NCBI GenBank assembly: GCA_001799635.1
Contig: MGTV01000007.1
Location: 1-64,000 of the forward strand
Origin: Elusimicrobia bacterium GWA2_62_23
GTDB taxonomy: Bacteria; Elusimicrobiota; Elusimicrobia; Elusimicrobiales; UBA9959
Reading direction: 5' to 3'
DNA: 64,000 nucleotides
This document shows positions 62,671-64,000 of the stretch, one piece after another. The notes under the pieces were generated by a model. That model did no database searches. It saw nothing but the letters and a program-made list of their open reading frames with translations, and was not told the origin of the DNA. Numbering within the stretch: the first letter of the stretch is position 1; every line of letters starts with the position of its first letter. The position numbers were made by a program, and so were the translations under genes.

Positions 62671-63696
62671 CTACGGGATATATTTCTCCAGGACCTCTAT
62701 CTTGGTCACGGACTCGCCTTTGCCGCCGCCCTGGGGCAGCACGTAATGAATGTTGCAGCCGGCCGGGGACGGGATGAAATCCCTGCCGCCCCGCACCAGT
62801 ATGCCTTCTATCCGGTTATTGCGGGCGTTGAAGACCGCGCTGCCGGAATTGCCGCCGAAGGTGTCCAGGTCGGCGAGGAAGAAATACTTGGCCGCGGTGT
62901 CGCGCACGTGGGCGTTGCCCGCCACCTTGACCGGCAGCCCCACCGGGTGGCCGATCACGAAGAGCGGCGTGCCCACGGCGGCGCCGCCGCGGTTGACGCT
63001 CAGCGGCTTATGGTTCTGCGCCTTACGGTCCAGCTGGATCAGCGCGTAGTCCGGACCGGGCCCGCCGTTGACGAAATTGTGATAGAGCAGCCCCACCGTG
63101 CTGGTGGTCAACGCCCTTTTCACTATGCGCTTGCAGCCGTAAACCTCGCTCTCCGGCACCGAGCTGGGGTAATCCCCCGCCTTCTTCAGGCCGAAGCCGA
63201 AGATGAACTTGGTGTCCGCGCACTTGGCCTCGTCGGTAATGCAGTGGCCCGCCGTCATTACCAGGTCCGGGCCCACCAGCGTGCCGGAGCAGAAGGCCCC
63301 CGCCGGCTGTTCGGCGAACCTTTCTCCCGGGCAGAGGTCGGCGGCGGACTTCAGCGAGACCACGAACAGGTTGGCCTTGCCCAGCTCCGGGCGCACCCAG
63401 CGGGAGCTCCACATGGACACCACCGAATCCGCCAGCGCCCGCCTGTCGGCCGGCGCCTCGAAATATTCCAGCCTGTCATCCTCGCCGTAAATTGATTTGC
63501 CGGCCGAGGGTTCGGCCCGCTCGGGCAGGGCTTCAGGCGCGGCCGCCGCGCCGGCGGAGCCTGGCAGTTCGTCGAAAGCGCCCGACGGGCCGGGCGCGTC
63601 GCGCAGGTCGGAGGGAATGGACGCGGAACGCGGCGAAAGGACCGCGTAAGCCGCGGCCAGCGCCGTCAGAGCAAGGAAGGTCTTTAAAATTTTCAT
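62671..63696 (-). CDS. Secreted trypsin-fold protease (S1B/V8-like)
   Basis: The 341-aa protein has a signal peptide (about 1-20), an Ala/Pro-rich propeptide-like segment (about 21-80) and a chymotrypsin-fold domain with H151 (TAGHC), D216 (PDYALIQLD) and S284 (GGNSGSAVF). The GNSGS form and His-rich region are typical of the S1B/glutamyl endopeptidase-like group rather than classical trypsin. It is unlike its neighbour in sequence, so the pair is not a recent duplication. AGGA lies 8 nt before the ATG. Confidence 0.9.
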   Translation of the reverse strand: MKILKTFLALTALAAAYAVLSPRSASIPSDLRDAPGPSGAFDELPGSAGAAAAPEALPERAEPSAGKSIYGEDDRLEYFEAPADRRALADSVVSMWSSRWVRPELGKANLFVVSLKSAADLCPGERFAEQPAGAFCSGTLVGPDLVMTAGHCITDEAKCADTKFIFGFGLKKAGDYPSSVPESEVYGCKRIVKRALTTSTVGLLYHNFVNGGPGPDYALIQLDRKAQNHKPLSVNRGGAAVGTPLFVIGHPVGLPVKVAGNAHVRDTAAKYFFLADLDTFGGNSGSAVFNARNNRIEGILVRGGRDFIPSPAGCNIHYVLPQGGGKGESVTKIEVLEKYIP

Positions 63697-63740
63697 ATAT
63701 ATATCCTAGCAGACGTTCGGCCGTCCCGCCAGCCCCCCGC

Positions 63741-64000
63741 TCAGCGCGGGCCCAGGGACCGGAAGCAGCCGTGGGCGGTGAAGGCCAGCGCGGCCAGGGC
63801 CGCCAGCAGCGGCGCGGCCGGGAACCAGCGCCAGCCTTTGCGCCAGCCGTGCCCGGCCAGCCACAACAGCACGCCTGCCGACATCAGCCCCTGCCCTATC
63901 AGCCGGCCTTCTTTGAAAGTGGCCATGCCCGCCATCACGCCCGCCACGCCCAGCAGCAGGCCCACGGCCCGCAGCGTGGTTTGGGACCGCTCTTGCCCGT
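63741..64000 (-). CDS. Partial small membrane protein, cut by the window edge
   Basis: An open frame runs from the window edge to a stop at 63741. A GTG at 63965 would give 74 aa, but the frame stays open upstream, so the true start is probably outside. Three hydrophobic helices are visible (GLLLGVAGVMAGMA, GLMSAGVLLWLAG and PLLAALAALAF). I do not recognise it. It precedes the protease by 44 nt. Confidence 0.55.
   Translation of the reverse strand, partial: GQERSQTTLRAVGLLLGVAGVMAGMATFKEGRLIGQGLMSAGVLLWLAGHGWRKGWRWFPAAPLLAALAALAFTAHGCFRSLGPR

Overview
The window is about 64 kb of a GC-rich (roughly two-thirds GC by eye) bacterial chromosome with a Gram-negative style envelope: MreBCD/PBP2/RodA, GDP-heptose genes, lipoproteins and secreted proteases. 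Gene order, the Ala/Lys/Gly/Pro-rich tails on many ribosomal proteins and the mixture of secreted proteases would fit Elusimicrobiota or a related poorly sampled phylum. That placement is an inference and is not proven by anything in the window.

Region 1 (1-5943) is a visibly AT-richer island bounded by an exact 89-bp inverted repeat (1-89 and 5855-5943). Two operons diverge from consensus-like promoters near 3.5 kb. The minus operon encodes a 59-aa helix-turn-helix protein, a secreted Sel1-repeat protein, a Cys-rich protein and an unknown protein. The plus operon encodes a secreted M15-like metallopeptidase and a second secreted protein. No transposase or integrase is visible. The 5552-6380 gap holds repeats, hairpins and terminators but no convincing gene.

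Region 2 (6381-10777) holds signal transduction genes: a REC-GAF-histidine kinase with its REC partner, a FlgO/CsgG-like secreted protein, an OmpR-type regulator and a GDPD-fold protein that has lost its catalytic residues.

Region 3 (10825-24945) is a surface-polysaccharide locus. It has a methyltransferase, a flippase, three glycosyltransferases, HddA and HddC (GDP-heptose), a Gmd-like 4,6-dehydratase, an RfbH/ColD-like 3-dehydrase with His in place of the PLP lysine and a cysteine cluster, another SDR, a two-subunit thiamine-diphosphate E1 enzyme and a B12-type radical SAM protein. Together they suggest a route to a 3,6-dideoxy, carbon-branched nucleotide sugar, possibly built on GDP-heptose. 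This is the most interesting system in the window.

Region 4 (24946-34922) is mostly housekeeping on the minus strand: a polysaccharide deacetylase, diadenylate cyclase CdaA followed by a 32-aa peptide resembling only the membrane anchor of CdaR, FtsH, Hpt, a secreted phospholipase D-like protein, QueE and QueC, a ComB-like protein, and an orphan HicA-like protein lacking its catalytic histidine.

Region 5 (34934-60763) is one long minus-strand array. A consensus promoter at 60735-60763 reads into rplC and on through the S10, spc and alpha ribosomal operons (no rpsJ, no rpmD), then mreB, mreC, mreD, mrdA, rodA, a DUF2344 protein, rng, an amidase and murI. Ribosome production and cell-wall elongation genes therefore lie on one strand with few gaps.

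Region 6 (60771-64000) holds a VOC-family protein, a small lipoprotein, two different trypsin-fold secreted proteases and a partial membrane protein cut by the window edge.
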